64,000 nt of DNA from SIG440 sp045591035 (GTDB lineage Bacteria > Bacillota > Clostridia > Monoglobales > Monoglobaceae). Location: the NCBI GenBank assembly GCA_045591035.1, contig JAZNSG010000017.1, positions 9,147-73,146 on the forward strand. The letters run 5' to 3'. Both the position numbers and the translations under genes were made by a program. This document shows, one piece after another, positions 15,874 to 25,093 of the stretch. The notes under the pieces are model-generated. The model was not told the DNA's origin. It made no database searches and worked only from the letters and a program-made list of their open reading frames with translations. Positions within the stretch are counted from its first letter, which is position 1; every line of letters begins with the position of its first letter.

Positions 15874-16937
15874 TATTTTGTACCTCCATTTGCAGCATTT
15901 TTAATTGCTTCGAGAACCTGCTCAGGCGATGGAATCATACCGCCAACACGGTTGCAAAGCGTAACAGGAACCTTGCACTCAGTTGCAAGTCTTACATCCT
16001 CAATCATCTGACCCATTGAAAGTTCAACAGAAATAACTTCCTTTACCTTGTCAGCAGCCTTTTTATACGGTGCTGTGGGGAATGGCCAAAGTGTAATGGG
16101 TCTGATAAGACCAACCTTTATTCCCTGCTTTCTTGCCTCGTTGATTGCATTCTTTGAAACACGGGCAGCAATGCCGAATGCAGTAACGCAAATCTCAGCA
16201 TCTTCCATCATATATTCTTCATACATACACTCGTTTTCTTCAATTGTCTTGTATCTTTCGAAGCGTTCAAAGTTTGATTTTTCAAGAGCATCGGGTTCAA
16301 GGAACAATGAGTTTACGATGTTGTGCTTTCTTTCCATCTTGGTTCCGTTTGTAGCCCAGGGCTTTTCAACGGGAGCAGAAATTTCATAATCAAGTGAAAC
16401 AGGCTCCATCATCTGACCCATTGTACCATCCGCAAGAATCATTGTAGTCATTCTGTACTTGTCAGCAAGGTCAAAGCCTTTTACTGTAAGGTCTGCCATT
16501 TCCTGAACAGAGCTTGGTGCAAGAACTATCATACGGAAGTCACCATGTGCACCACCCTTTGTTGCCTGGAAATAGTCAGACTGTGAAGGCTGAATACCAC
16601 CAAGACCGGGGCCGCCACGCTGAACATTGATTACAAGCGCCGGAAGGTCTGCACCTGCAAGGTACGAAAGACCCTCGCCCTTAAGTGAAATACCGGGGCT
16701 GGATGATGATGTCATAACTCTTTTACCGGTTGAAGAAACACCATAAACCATATTAATTGCGGCAATTTCACTTTCAGCCTGAAGGAAAGTTCCTCCGATT
16801 TTTGGCATCTTTTTAGCCATATACGCAGCAATTTCTGTCTGCGGAGTGATAGGATAACCGAAATAATGACGGCATCCTGCGATAATAGCAGCTTCAGCAA
16901 TAGCCTCGTTGCCTTTCATCAAAACTTTATCTGACAT
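15873..16937 (-). CDS. vorB: 2-oxoacid:ferredoxin oxidoreductase, alpha subunit (VorB-like)
   Basis: 354 residues, the size of 3-methyl-2-oxobutanoate:ferredoxin oxidoreductase VorB. The N-terminus MKGNEAIAEAAIIAGCRHYFGYPITPQTEI holds the characteristic YPITPQTE segment; VMTSSSSPGISLKGEGLSYLAGADLPALVI follows. Family members in anaerobes convert branched 2-oxo acids to acyl-CoAs with ferredoxin, and the reaction is reversible. The start has GAGAGG upstream. It lies between the ferredoxin subunit (17 bases upstream) and the beta subunit (overlap). The vorB symbol is based on family resemblance and the ilvE context; a general KorA is the alternative. Confidence 0.88.
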   Translation of the reverse strand: MSDKVLMKGNEAIAEAAIIAGCRHYFGYPITPQTEIAAYMAKKMPKIGGTFLQAESEIAAINMVYGVSSTGKRVMTSSSSPGISLKGEGLSYLAGADLPALVINVQRGGPGLGGIQPSQSDYFQATKGGAHGDFRMIVLAPSSVQEMADLTVKGFDLADKYRMTTMILADGTMGQMMEPVSLDYEISAPVEKPWATNGTKMERKHNIVNSLFLEPDALEKSNFERFERYKTIEENECMYEEYMMEDAEICVTAFGIAARVSKNAINEARKQGIKVGLIRPITLWPFPTAPYKKAADKVKEVISVELSMGQMIEDVRLATECKVPVTLCNRVGGMIPSPEQVLEAIKNAANGGTK

Positions 16938-16954
16938 AATATGTACCTCTCTTT

Positions 16955-17161
16955 CTATCTTTCTACTGTAATAATGCAGTCAGGGCACATAGTTGCACAG
17001 AATGCACAACCGATACATGCATCAGGATTAACTGCTTTTACGGGGTGATGCCCCTTTTTGTTTATCTTATCCTTTGCAAGTTCAATGACCTGCTTAGGAC
17101 ACGCGTCAACGCAAAGGCCACAGCCCTTGCAGTTGTCTGTTTTAAATGTTAATTTTGCCAT
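16955..17161 (-). CDS. 4Fe-4S ferredoxin subunit of the oxoacid oxidoreductase
   Basis: 68 residues from the ATG at 17161, chosen because AGGAG lies seven bases upstream; a longer frame upstream overlaps the ATPase gene and is not needed. Two CxxCxxCxxxCP clusters are seen (CKGCGLCVDACP and CIGCAFCATMCPDC), so it should bind two [4Fe-4S] centres. This is the delta (VorD/KorD) subunit passing electrons between the TPP subunit and ferredoxin. It lies between the P-loop ATPase gene and vorB, all on one strand. Confidence 0.92.
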   Translation of the reverse strand: MAKLTFKTDNCKGCGLCVDACPKQVIELAKDKINKKGHHPVKAVNPDACIGCAFCATMCPDCIITVER

Positions 17162-17178
17162 ATTTACATCTCCTGTTC

Positions 17179-17847
17179 TTATATAATCTTTTTTTGCAAA
17201 CTCAAAGGAAACAGATTTTGGATTTTCCCGGTAAGCCCAGCGCACACATCTTTTTCAGCACAGGTCATCACAATGGGAAGTCCTGTAACTTTTGAAACTT
17301 CATCCGCGTAAACTAACGAGTTTAAAATATCCTCAGCCTTAGTCTCCGTACCTAAGTTTGAATTATTTATAATGCCGGTAAACTTTATGCCTCCGGCTGT
17401 TTCTATTTCGTGCATAACCTCTATGACATCCGTCACATTTCGGGTTAGAGGACGATAACAGTTGATTACAAAAAGCATATCATAGTTATTCTCATCCACA
17501 ATATCCTTGGAATATCTTCCAAGGGCATACGCCCCTCTGTCGTCACCGCCAATATCCACAACCGCAGTTAATTCTTTGTCGTCAATAACGGCATACATAT
17601 CCTGGGGAAGTGCAGGAATGTCAACATTTGTATTTGCGTATTCAGAGCAAATAAGTCGTATTCCCAAAGCCTCAAATTCTGCCTTGCTGTCCTTGGTGCG
17701 AAAATAAGGATTAACAATATCCAAATCAGCAATTGCTACTTTTTCAAACATTTTTTTTAATTCAAAAGCCAGATTGACAGCTATGTTTGTTTTTCCACTT
17801 CCATAGTGTCCGGCAATTAAAGTAATTCTTTTATATATATGGCTCAT
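17179..17847 (-). CDS. P-loop ATPase of the MinD/CobQ-like family, first gene of the VOR operon
   Basis: 222 residues from the ATG at 17847 (GGAG seven bases upstream). Upstream in-frame codons belong to the T-box leader. The Walker A loop is GHYGSGKTNIAVNLA, with ADLDIVNPYFR and VVDIGGDDRGAYALGR as the downstream switch regions of SIMIBI NTPases. Such proteins are frequently encoded next to 2-oxoacid oxidoreductases in Clostridia, but their function there is not established. They might act in cofactor or cluster maturation. The gene directly follows the T-box at 17868-18141. Confidence 0.82.
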   Translation of the reverse strand: MSHIYKRITLIAGHYGSGKTNIAVNLAFELKKMFEKVAIADLDIVNPYFRTKDSKAEFEALGIRLICSEYANTNVDIPALPQDMYAVIDDKELTAVVDIGGDDRGAYALGRYSKDIVDENNYDMLFVINCYRPLTRNVTDVIEVMHEIETAGGIKFTGIINNSNLGTETKAEDILNSLVYADEVSKVTGLPIVMTCAEKDVCAGLTGKIQNLFPLSLQKKII

Positions 17848-17867
17848 AATTTTTCTCCATTTGTGAA

Positions 17868-18141
17868 AAATAAAAACCCACCTCAAAGAAAAGCTTTGAG
17901 ACGGGTGAAGACACTCGCGGTACCACTCAAATTGCGGAAACACTCCGCCACTCAACGGGCTCAGACAAGACCTTTGCTTTAACGCAGCATCACGGAAGGT
18001 ATCTACTTGCCCTGTAAGGGTTTTCTCTCCTTCAGCTCGGAAGTGAGGGGCATATTGAAACCGCCGTTATCGGTTCACACCAACCACCGACTCTCTTAAA
18101 ACAACCAATTTCAAGCCTTCTTCGTCATTGCTTTTGCATTC
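17868..18141 (-). ncRNA. T-box leader of the VOR-ilvE operon, specifier unresolved
   Basis: Minus strand: AGAGAG and GGTTGGTG of Stem I, then GAGTGGTACCGCGAG (T-box at 17916-17927), then a terminator stem ACCC..CTCAAAG/CTTTGAG..GGGT with a U-run at 17871-17906. The specifier strand reads GGUUUCAAUAUGCC. More than one pairing is possible, so I do not assign the amino acid. Confidence 0.85.
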
Positions 18142-18146
18142 CTTGT

Positions 18147-18175
18147 ATTATACCATTCTCTTTATGCAATGTCAA
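18147..18175 (-). promoter_or_regulatory. Consensus promoter of the VOR-ilvE T-box operon
   Basis: TTGACA-17-TATAAT on the minus strand, a perfect sigma-A consensus, six to ten bases upstream of the predicted T-box start. Confidence 0.85.
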
Positions 18176-18227
18176 TAGTTTTTAAAGATTTTTTTAGTTA
18201 AATTGATATTTTTCTTAATTAAAAGTG

Positions 18228-18256
18228 TTGACATTAAATCCGAATTGTGATAAAAT
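18228..18256 (+). promoter_or_regulatory. Promoter of the pyrimidine operon
   Basis: TTGACA (18228-18233), 17 bases, TAAAAT (18251-18256). The start codon of pyrC is only 28 bases further, leaving no room for a PyrR-type attenuator. Confidence 0.8.
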
Positions 18257-18284
18257 AAATCAAAATGTTGGAAAGGATTACGTC

Positions 18285-19550
18285 ATGAATTGTATATTAA
18301 AAGATGCAAAGGTTTACACAAACGGCAAATTCACAGTACAAGATGTTTATATTTCAGGGGACTCATTGTTTCTTGAATACTCTCCTCTTTTTTCTGATTT
18401 CGTTTCTATTCCTTTTTCAAACAAATATATTTTCCCCGGTTTCACAGATGTGCATGTGCATTTGAGAGAGCCGGGTTTTTTGTATAAGGAAACCATAAAA
18501 ACGGGAACCCTTGCTGCTGCACACGGAGGATATACTGACGTATGCTCAATGCCCAATCTGATACCCCCTCCAGATTCAGCCGAAAATCTGGCAGTCCAGC
18601 TTGATACGATAAAGAGTGATGCAGCAATTAACGTTCACCCCTTCGGAACCATAACCAAAGCTCAACTTGGCGATGAGCTTTCCGATATGGACGCCATAGC
18701 TGAAAACGTAATTGGATTTTCTGATGACGGACGTGGTATTCAAAATCCCGAAATTATGCGAAATGCAATGATTAAAGCGAAAAAGCTTAACAAGATAATC
18801 TCCGCACATTGCGAAGACAATTCACTTTTACATGGTGGATATATTCACGACGGAGACTACGCAAAAAAACACGGGCACAAAGGCATTTGTTCCATGAGCG
18901 AATGGGGTCAGATTCAAAGAGACCTTGAACTTGTTAAAGAAACCGAATGTGCATACCATGTATGCCATATCTCAACGAAAGAAAGTGTTGAGCTTATCCG
19001 ACAAGCAAAGGCTATGGGACTTGATGTAACATGCGAAACCGGACCCCACTACCTGGTTTTATCGGATAATGACCTCAAAGAGGACGGGAGCTTCAAAATG
19101 AACCCTCCCATTCGCAGTGAAGCCGACAGACTTGCACTGATTGAAGGAATTTGCGATGGAACAATCGATATGATTGCAACAGACCACGCTCCCCATTCTG
19201 CAGAAGAAAAAGGCCGGGGTCTTAAAGACAGTCTGATGGGTATTGTGGGTATTGAAACTGCTTTCCCCATTCTTTATACCAACCTCGTTAAAACAAACAT
19301 TATCTCTCTGGAGAAACTTATTTCTCTGATGAGTGATAATCCTAACAAAAGGTTTAATATAGGTGCTGAAATCAAAAATGGTGGACCGGCAACTTTCACG
19401 GTTTTTGACCTAGATGCACCCTATGTTATAGACACAAAAGATTTTCTAAGCAAAGGACAAAGCACTCCTTTTGCCGGGAACAAAGTATTTGGAAAGTGTA
19501 TAATGACTATGCTAAACGGCAACATTGTTTGGCAGGATAATATAATTTAA
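18285..19550 (+). CDS. pyrC: Dihydroorotase
   Basis: 421 residues from the ATG at 18285, preceded by GGAAAGG. The metal-binding HxH is in FTDVHVHLREPGF, followed by CSMPNLIPPP, ISAHCEDNSL, HVCHISTKES and the catalytic IATDHAPHSAEEKG, all hallmarks of class I dihydroorotase. It cyclises N-carbamoyl-aspartate to dihydroorotate in the cytosol. It is the first gene of an eight-gene pyrimidine operon with a short leader. A longer in-frame start at 18225 lies upstream of the promoter and is rejected. Confidence 0.93.
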   Translation: MNCILKDAKVYTNGKFTVQDVYISGDSLFLEYSPLFSDFVSIPFSNKYIFPGFTDVHVHLREPGFLYKETIKTGTLAAAHGGYTDVCSMPNLIPPPDSAENLAVQLDTIKSDAAINVHPFGTITKAQLGDELSDMDAIAENVIGFSDDGRGIQNPEIMRNAMIKAKKLNKIISAHCEDNSLLHGGYIHDGDYAKKHGHKGICSMSEWGQIQRDLELVKETECAYHVCHISTKESVELIRQAKAMGLDVTCETGPHYLVLSDNDLKEDGSFKMNPPIRSEADRLALIEGICDGTIDMIATDHAPHSAEEKGRGLKDSLMGIVGIETAFPILYTNLVKTNIISLEKLISLMSDNPNKRFNIGAEIKNGGPATFTVFDLDAPYVIDTKDFLSKGQSTPFAGNKVFGKCIMTMLNGNIVWQDNII

Positions 19551-19565
19551 TTCAGGAGGATAAAA

Positions 19566-22500
19566 ATGGCTAAACGAACAGATTTGAAAAAAATACTTAT
19601 TATCGGTTCCGGTCCTATTGTAATTGGTCAGGCAGCCGAATTTGACTATGCAGGAACTCAGGCTTGTCTTGCTCTTAAGGAAGAAGGCTACGAGGTTGTA
19701 CTGGCAAACTCAAACCCCGCAACAATTATGACAGACACAACCATTGCAGACAAGGTATATATGGAGCCTCTTACGCTTGAATATATTGCCCGTATTATCC
19801 GTTACGAGCGTCCCGACGCAATTGTCCCCGGAATAGGCGGCCAGACCGGTCTTAACCTTGCTATGCAGCTTGAAAAAAAGGGTATTTTAAAGGAATGTAA
19901 TGTTGAACTTCTTGGTACAAAAAGTGAAAGTATTGAAAGAGCCGAAGACCGTGAAATGTTCAAGGAGCTTTGTCAGTCCATAGGCGAACCAGTTATCCCC
20001 TCTGAAATAACCTATTCTCTTGAAGAAGCAAAGGAATCCGCAAAGCGAATCGGCTATCCCGTTGTACTTCGTCCTGCATTTACTCTGGGCGGCACAGGTG
20101 GAGGCTTTGCATATAACGAAGAAGAACTTATCGAAATCGGTACAAATGCTTTCAAGCTTTCACCGGTTCACCAGGTTCTTATCGAAAAATCAGTTAAGGG
20201 CTACAAAGAAATAGAATTTGAGGTTATGCGCGACTCAAATGATACCGCAATTACAATCTGCGGAATGGAAAACATCGACCCTGTGGGCGTTCATACCGGT
20301 GACAGTATTGTTGTTGCTCCTATTCTCACTCTTAACGACCACGACCTTAAAATGCTTAACGACAGCGCAATCAAGATTATCCGTGAGCTTAAGATTGAGG
20401 GTGGCTGTAACGTTCAGTTTGCACTCAATCCTGAAACATCCGAATATTATCTCATTGAGGTTAATCCCAGAGTTTCACGTTCTTCAGCTCTTGCATCAAA
20501 GGCAAGTGGTTATCCCATCGCAAGAGTTACTGCAAAGATTGCTGTTGGTATGTCCCTTGAAGAAATCAAGATTGCAAACACAAACGCAGCATTTGAGCCT
20601 CGCCTTGACTATATCGTTGCTAAGTTCCCAAGATTCCCGTTTGATAAGTTTACATCTGCTAACAACAAGCTTGGCACTCAGATGAAAGCAACCGGTGAAG
20701 TTATGGGTATCGGTTCAACTCTTGAAGAATGTCTGCTTAAGTCCTGCCGCTCACTGGAAATTGGGGTAAACCACCTTTGGATGGCTAAGTTTGTTAATAT
20801 GTCCGAAGCTGAGCTTCTTGAGTATATCACCGAATTTCGTGACGATACCATCTACGCTGTTGCACAGCTTTTAAGACGCGGAAAAACTGTTGAAGAACTC
20901 CACGAAATTACAAAGATTACATCTTATTTCCTTGAATCAATAAAAAAGATTACAGACTTTGAAAATGTTATCAGAGCAAATAAAAACGATGCAGTTATTC
21001 TTAAAGATGCAAAGGTTTTGGGCTTTAGTGATGCATTTATTGCAAAGCTTTGGAACGAATCCGAAATTGATGTATTTAACATGCGTCTGAAGAATAAAAT
21101 CAAGCCGGTTTACAAAATGGTTGACACCTGTCATACCGGCGCATATATCCCATACTTCTACTCCACCTATACAGGTGAAAACGATTCAAGAATTACCGAT
21201 AAAAAGTCGGTGGTTGTTCTTGGTGCAGGTCCTATTCGTATCGGTCAGGGTGTTGAATTTGATTATTCAACAGTTCATGCCGTTACAACAATTAAAAACT
21301 CAGGTTATGAGGCAATTATTATAAACAACAACCCCGAAACTGTTTCAACCGACTACACAACTGCGGACAAGCTCTACTTTGAGCCCCTTACAACAGAGGA
21401 TACAATGAACATTATCCTCTTTGAAAATCCTGAGGGCACAATTGCATCCCTTGGCGGTCAGACAGCAATCAACCTTGCTCAACCCCTTACAGACCGTGGC
21501 GTTAAAATTATCGGCACTGACTGTGAGGCTATTGACCGTGCAGAAAATCGTGATGCTTTTGAAAAAATTCTTAAAAAATTGGGAATTCCCCAGCCTAAGG
21601 GTAAGGCCGTTACAAAGATTGAAGACGGCGTCAAGGCAGCTGAAGAAATCGGCTATCCCGTACTTGTTCGTCCCTCCTTCGTTCTTGGCGGTCGTGCTAT
21701 GCAGATTGTTGCAAACGAAGAAGCTCTCCGTCATTACCTCAAAACAGCGGTTGAGATTGACGAAGACAAACCTGTTTTAGTAGACAAATATATTATTGGT
21801 AAAGAAGTTGAGATAGACGCTATTTGTGACGGAAAAGATGTATTTGTTCCCGGTATCATGGAGCTTGTTGAACGTACCGGTATTCACAGCGGTGACTCAA
21901 TCAGCGTGTATCCCACATTCAGCATTTCTGACAAGGTAAAGAAAACAATCCTCAAATATGCTAAACAACTTGGACTAGGCATTGGCATAATTGGTCTTTA
22001 CAATATTCAGTTTATTGTTGATAAGAATGATAATGTTTATATCATCGAGGTTAATCCCCGTTCTTCAAGAACTGTACCCTTCCTTTCAAAGGCAACCGGC
22101 TACAGCCTTGCAGACATTGCAACAAATGTAATCATGGGCAAAAGTCTTAAGTCTCAGGGAATCAAAAAGACATACCCTGCAGAAAAGGATCGTTGGTATG
22201 TAAAAGTTCCGGTATTCTCATTCAATAAACTTCGCGGTCTCGATGCTTATCTCTCACCTGAGATGAAGTCTACCGGTGAAGCAATCGGATATGACGATAA
22301 GCTTAACCGTGCCCTTTACAAGGCGCTTCAGGCATCGGGTATGCACCTTCAGAATTATGGAACAGTTCTTGCTACAATTGCCGATAAAGACAAAGAAGAG
22401 GCTCTTTCTCTCATCCGTCGTTTCTACAACCTCGGCTTTAGCATTCAGGCTACAAAAGGTACTGCCGAATTCCTTAAAAAGAACGGAATCCGCACTCATA

Positions 22501-22736
22501 CTTTAGGTAAAATCAGCGATGGCAGTGAGGAAATTCCTGAAGCAATCCGTCAGGGACATATCGCATATCTCATCAATACAAGCGATATCAGTTCAAACTC
22601 CACCCACGATGGACACGAAATCAGAATTCTGGCAACAGAGAATAATGTAAATCTGTTTACAGCATTAGATACCGTTTCAGTTCTTCTGGATGTTCTTGAA
22701 GAAAACACCATCGGTATTTCAACCATTGATGCATAA
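19566..22736 (+). CDS. carB: Carbamoyl-phosphate synthase, large subunit
   Basis: 1056 residues, full length. Two homologous ATP-grasp halves begin with IIGSGPIVIGQAAEFDYAG (residue 12) and VVLGAGPIRIGQGVEFDYS (about residue 549). The C-terminal allosteric MGS-like domain (from about 930) contains GFSIQATKGTAEFLKKNG. It makes carbamoyl phosphate from bicarbonate, 2 ATP and ammonia delivered by the glutaminase subunit CarA. No carA gene occurs in this operon or window, so the partner must be encoded elsewhere. CAGGAGG lies ahead of the ATG, 15 bases after pyrC. Confidence 0.96.
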   Translation: MAKRTDLKKILIIGSGPIVIGQAAEFDYAGTQACLALKEEGYEVVLANSNPATIMTDTTIADKVYMEPLTLEYIARIIRYERPDAIVPGIGGQTGLNLAMQLEKKGILKECNVELLGTKSESIERAEDREMFKELCQSIGEPVIPSEITYSLEEAKESAKRIGYPVVLRPAFTLGGTGGGFAYNEEELIEIGTNAFKLSPVHQVLIEKSVKGYKEIEFEVMRDSNDTAITICGMENIDPVGVHTGDSIVVAPILTLNDHDLKMLNDSAIKIIRELKIEGGCNVQFALNPETSEYYLIEVNPRVSRSSALASKASGYPIARVTAKIAVGMSLEEIKIANTNAAFEPRLDYIVAKFPRFPFDKFTSANNKLGTQMKATGEVMGIGSTLEECLLKSCRSLEIGVNHLWMAKFVNMSEAELLEYITEFRDDTIYAVAQLLRRGKTVEELHEITKITSYFLESIKKITDFENVIRANKNDAVILKDAKVLGFSDAFIAKLWNESEIDVFNMRLKNKIKPVYKMVDTCHTGAYIPYFYSTYTGENDSRITDKKSVVVLGAGPIRIGQGVEFDYSTVHAVTTIKNSGYEAIIINNNPETVSTDYTTADKLYFEPLTTEDTMNIILFENPEGTIASLGGQTAINLAQPLTDRGVKIIGTDCEAIDRAENRDAFEKILKKLGIPQPKGKAVTKIEDGVKAAEEIGYPVLVRPSFVLGGRAMQIVANEEALRHYLKTAVEIDEDKPVLVDKYIIGKEVEIDAICDGKDVFVPGIMELVERTGIHSGDSISVYPTFSISDKVKKTILKYAKQLGLGIGIIGLYNIQFIVDKNDNVYIIEVNPRSSRTVPFLSKATGYSLADIATNVIMGKSLKSQGIKKTYPAEKDRWYVKVPVFSFNKLRGLDAYLSPEMKSTGEAIGYDDKLNRALYKALQASGMHLQNYGTVLATIADKDKEEALSLIRRFYNLGFSIQATKGTAEFLKKNGIRTHTLGKISDGSEEIPEAIRQGHIAYLINTSDISSNSTHDGHEIRILATENNVNLFTALDTVSVLLDVLEENTIGISTIDA

Positions 22737-22748
22737 GAGGTATTAACC

Positions 22749-23480
22749 GTGAAACAAGAGATTTTTACAGTATTAAAAAACGAAAAAATTGCAAAGGACG
22801 TATTTCTTCTTGTGCTTGAAGGCGACACAAGTGATATCGTCCGTCCGGGTCAATTTGTAAACATTAAGCTCGAGGGACAATATCTGAGAAGACCTATTTC
22901 CATTTGCGATTACAGCGACAACACCCTGACACTTATTTATAAGGTTGTTGGTGTTGGTACAAAACAGATGAGCGATTACAAATCCGGCACAAAGCTTGAC
23001 CTTCTGATTGCTCTCGGCAATGGTTTTGATACAACAAAAAGCGGAACAAATCCCCTGCTTATAGGTGGTGGCGTTGGCGTTCCGCCAATGTATAACCTTT
23101 GCAAAAAGCTAATAGCAAAGGGCAAAAAGCCTTCCGTTATTCTGGGCTTTAACAGCAGAGAAGACATATTTTTTGAAAAAGAATTCAAAGAACTTGGGGC
23201 AGATGTGTATGTAACAACAGCAGACGGTACCTATGGAATTAAAGGTTTTGTTACGGATGCTATGAAAAATATTGACTATGACTACTTTTTCACCTGCGGC
23301 CCGGAGCCTATGTTTAAAGCAATTGAAAGCATAGCTAAAACCTCCGGTCAATACAGCTTTGAAGAACGAATGGGTTGCGGTTTTGGAGCATGTATGGGAT
23401 GCTCATGTAAAACAAAATATGGCAATATGCGAATTTGCAAAGATGGCCCTGTTCTTGAAAGGGAGGCGATTATATGGTAA
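22749..23480 (+). CDS. pyrK: Dihydroorotate dehydrogenase electron-transfer subunit
   Basis: 243 residues from a GTG start, with AGAGGT upstream. An N-terminal ferredoxin-reductase-like FAD domain (LRRPISICDY), an NAD-binding half (GGGVGVPPMYNLCKKL) and a C-terminal 2Fe-2S cysteine cluster (GCGFGACMGCSCKTKYGN, then RICKDGP) are visible. With PyrD it forms the class 1B heterotetramer that oxidises dihydroorotate using NAD+. It overlaps pyrD by seven bases, which indicates coupled translation. Confidence 0.93.
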   Translation: MKQEIFTVLKNEKIAKDVFLLVLEGDTSDIVRPGQFVNIKLEGQYLRRPISICDYSDNTLTLIYKVVGVGTKQMSDYKSGTKLDLLIALGNGFDTTKSGTNPLLIGGGVGVPPMYNLCKKLIAKGKKPSVILGFNSREDIFFEKEFKELGADVYVTTADGTYGIKGFVTDAMKNIDYDYFFTCGPEPMFKAIESIAKTSGQYSFEERMGCGFGACMGCSCKTKYGNMRICKDGPVLEREAIIW

Positions 23481-24385
23481 ACACAAAACTGAATTTGTGT
23501 GGTATTGAAATTGACAATCCAATAATCCCCGCCAGCGGCACCTTTGGCTTTGGCTATGAATTTGCAGAATTATACGATATTAACTGTCTTGGAACTTTTT
23601 CCTTTAAAGGCACAACTAAAGACCCAAGATTCGGCAACCCAACTCCAAGAATTGCAGAATGCTGCAGTGGAATGATTAACTCTGTCGGATTACAGAATCC
23701 CGGAGTTGAAGCGGTTAAGTCGAGTGAGCTTCCTAAACTTAAAGAAGTATTTCACAAACCTGTCATGGCGAACGTCAGCGGTTTTTCCATTGACGAGTAC
23801 ACATACACTTGTGAAGCCTTAGACAACGAGCCGCAAATTGGCTGGTTTGAAGTTAATGTATCTTGTCCCAATGTCCATGGTGGCGGAATGAGTTTTGGAA
23901 CCTCTCCTGAGTCTGCGGCTGAGGTCACTCGGGCAGTAAAAAAGGTTACCACAAAGCCCGTGTTCATAAAGCTTTCGCCTAATGTAACGGACATTGTTTC
24001 AATTGCAAAGGCTTGTGAAGATGCCGGAGCTGATGGAATAAGCCTTATAAACACTCTGCTTGGTATGAGAATCGACCTGAAAACAAAAAAATGTGTTATC
24101 GCAAACAAAATGGGCGGTTTTTCAGGCCCGGCAATTTTCCCGGTTGCTCTGCGTATGGTTTATCAGGTTTACGAAGCAGTTAAAATTCCGATTATAGGCA
24201 TGGGCGGTGTATCTTCTGCTGAGGATGTAATTGAAATGATGCTTGCGGGAGCTACTGCTGTTCAGATAGGCGCGGCAAATCTTGTTGACCCTTATGTATG
24301 CAGAGATATTATTAATGCGTTACCAAAAGCTATGGAAAAATACGGCATAAGTAATTTAAGTGATATTATAGGAGGTGCTCACTAA
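23474..24385 (+). CDS. pyrD: Dihydroorotate dehydrogenase, class 1B catalytic subunit
   Basis: 303 residues with the FMN TIM barrel of DHODH class 1B: IIPASGTFGFGYEF, NSVGLQNPGVEA, NVSCPNVHGGG (catalytic cysteine of the class 1 enzymes) and IIGMGGVSSAEDVIEMMLAG for phosphate binding. It oxidises dihydroorotate to orotate and passes electrons to PyrK. It overlaps pyrK by seven bases and pyrF by one (TAATG). Confidence 0.95.
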   Translation: MVNTKLNLCGIEIDNPIIPASGTFGFGYEFAELYDINCLGTFSFKGTTKDPRFGNPTPRIAECCSGMINSVGLQNPGVEAVKSSELPKLKEVFHKPVMANVSGFSIDEYTYTCEALDNEPQIGWFEVNVSCPNVHGGGMSFGTSPESAAEVTRAVKKVTTKPVFIKLSPNVTDIVSIAKACEDAGADGISLINTLLGMRIDLKTKKCVIANKMGGFSGPAIFPVALRMVYQVYEAVKIPIIGMGGVSSAEDVIEMMLAGATAVQIGAANLVDPYVCRDIINALPKAMEKYGISNLSDIIGGAH

Positions 24386-25083
24386 TGGGCAAAGATGTAA
24401 TTGTTGCTTGTGATTTCGCAACAAAAAAGCAGGTTTTTGACTTTTTAGACTTGTTTAAAGATAAAAAGCCATTTGTTAAGATTGGTATGGAACTTTTTTA
24501 TGCAGAAGGCCCGGAAATCGTTCGTGAAATAAAAAAACGCGGACACAAGATTTTTCTTGACCTTAAACTTCATGATATTCCAAACACAGTGAAAAAATCC
24601 ATGTCGGTGCTTCGTAACCTTGACGTAGATATGACAAACCTCCATGCATCAGGTACTATACCTATGATGCAGGCAGCTCTTGAGGGTTTGACACGTGAAG
24701 ACGGAAGCCGTCCGATTTTGATTGCTGTGACACAGCTCACATCCACAAGTGAAGAAACAATGAAATCTGACCTTCTTATAAACGAGCCTATCGACAAGGT
24801 AGTTATGCACTATGCAGAGAACGCAAAAAAGGCAGGGCTTGATGGTGTTGTTTGTTCCCCCTTAGAAGCAGAAAAGGTTCACAACACCTGCGGAAAAGAC
24901 TTCATAACCGTTACCCCCGGTGTACGCTTTGCAGATGGCGACAAGGGTGACCAGGTACGTGTTATGACACCCGAAGAAGCTAAAAAAATAGGCTCTGACT
25001 ACATCGTAGTAGGAAGACCAATAACTGCAGCCGAAGACCCTGTTGCAGCATACAGAAGATGTATAAATGAATTTGTAGGATAA
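24385..25083 (+). CDS. pyrF: Orotidine 5'-phosphate decarboxylase
   Basis: 232 residues, class I OMP decarboxylase. The catalytic charge network is in FLDLKLHDIPNTVKKS, and phosphate binding is in TPGVRFADGDKGDQ and DYIVVGRPIT near the C-terminus. It decarboxylates OMP to UMP, the last step of the pathway. Its ATG overlaps the pyrD stop and the gene is followed within 10 bases by pyrE. GGAGGTG upstream serves as ribosome site inside the pyrD end. Confidence 0.95.
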   Translation: MGKDVIVACDFATKKQVFDFLDLFKDKKPFVKIGMELFYAEGPEIVREIKKRGHKIFLDLKLHDIPNTVKKSMSVLRNLDVDMTNLHASGTIPMMQAALEGLTREDGSRPILIAVTQLTSTSEETMKSDLLINEPIDKVVMHYAENAKKAGLDGVVCSPLEAEKVHNTCGKDFITVTPGVRFADGDKGDQVRVMTPEEAKKIGSDYIVVGRPITAAEDPVAAYRRCINEFVG

Positions 25084-25093
25084 GGAGAAAATT

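Noticed and set aside
17179..17955. Longer ATPase start at 17955
   Set aside because: The extra N-terminal codons lie in the T-box terminator and have no ribosome site.
18256..18285. PyrR-binding attenuator before pyrC
   Set aside because: The leader is far too short for antiterminator and terminator structures.
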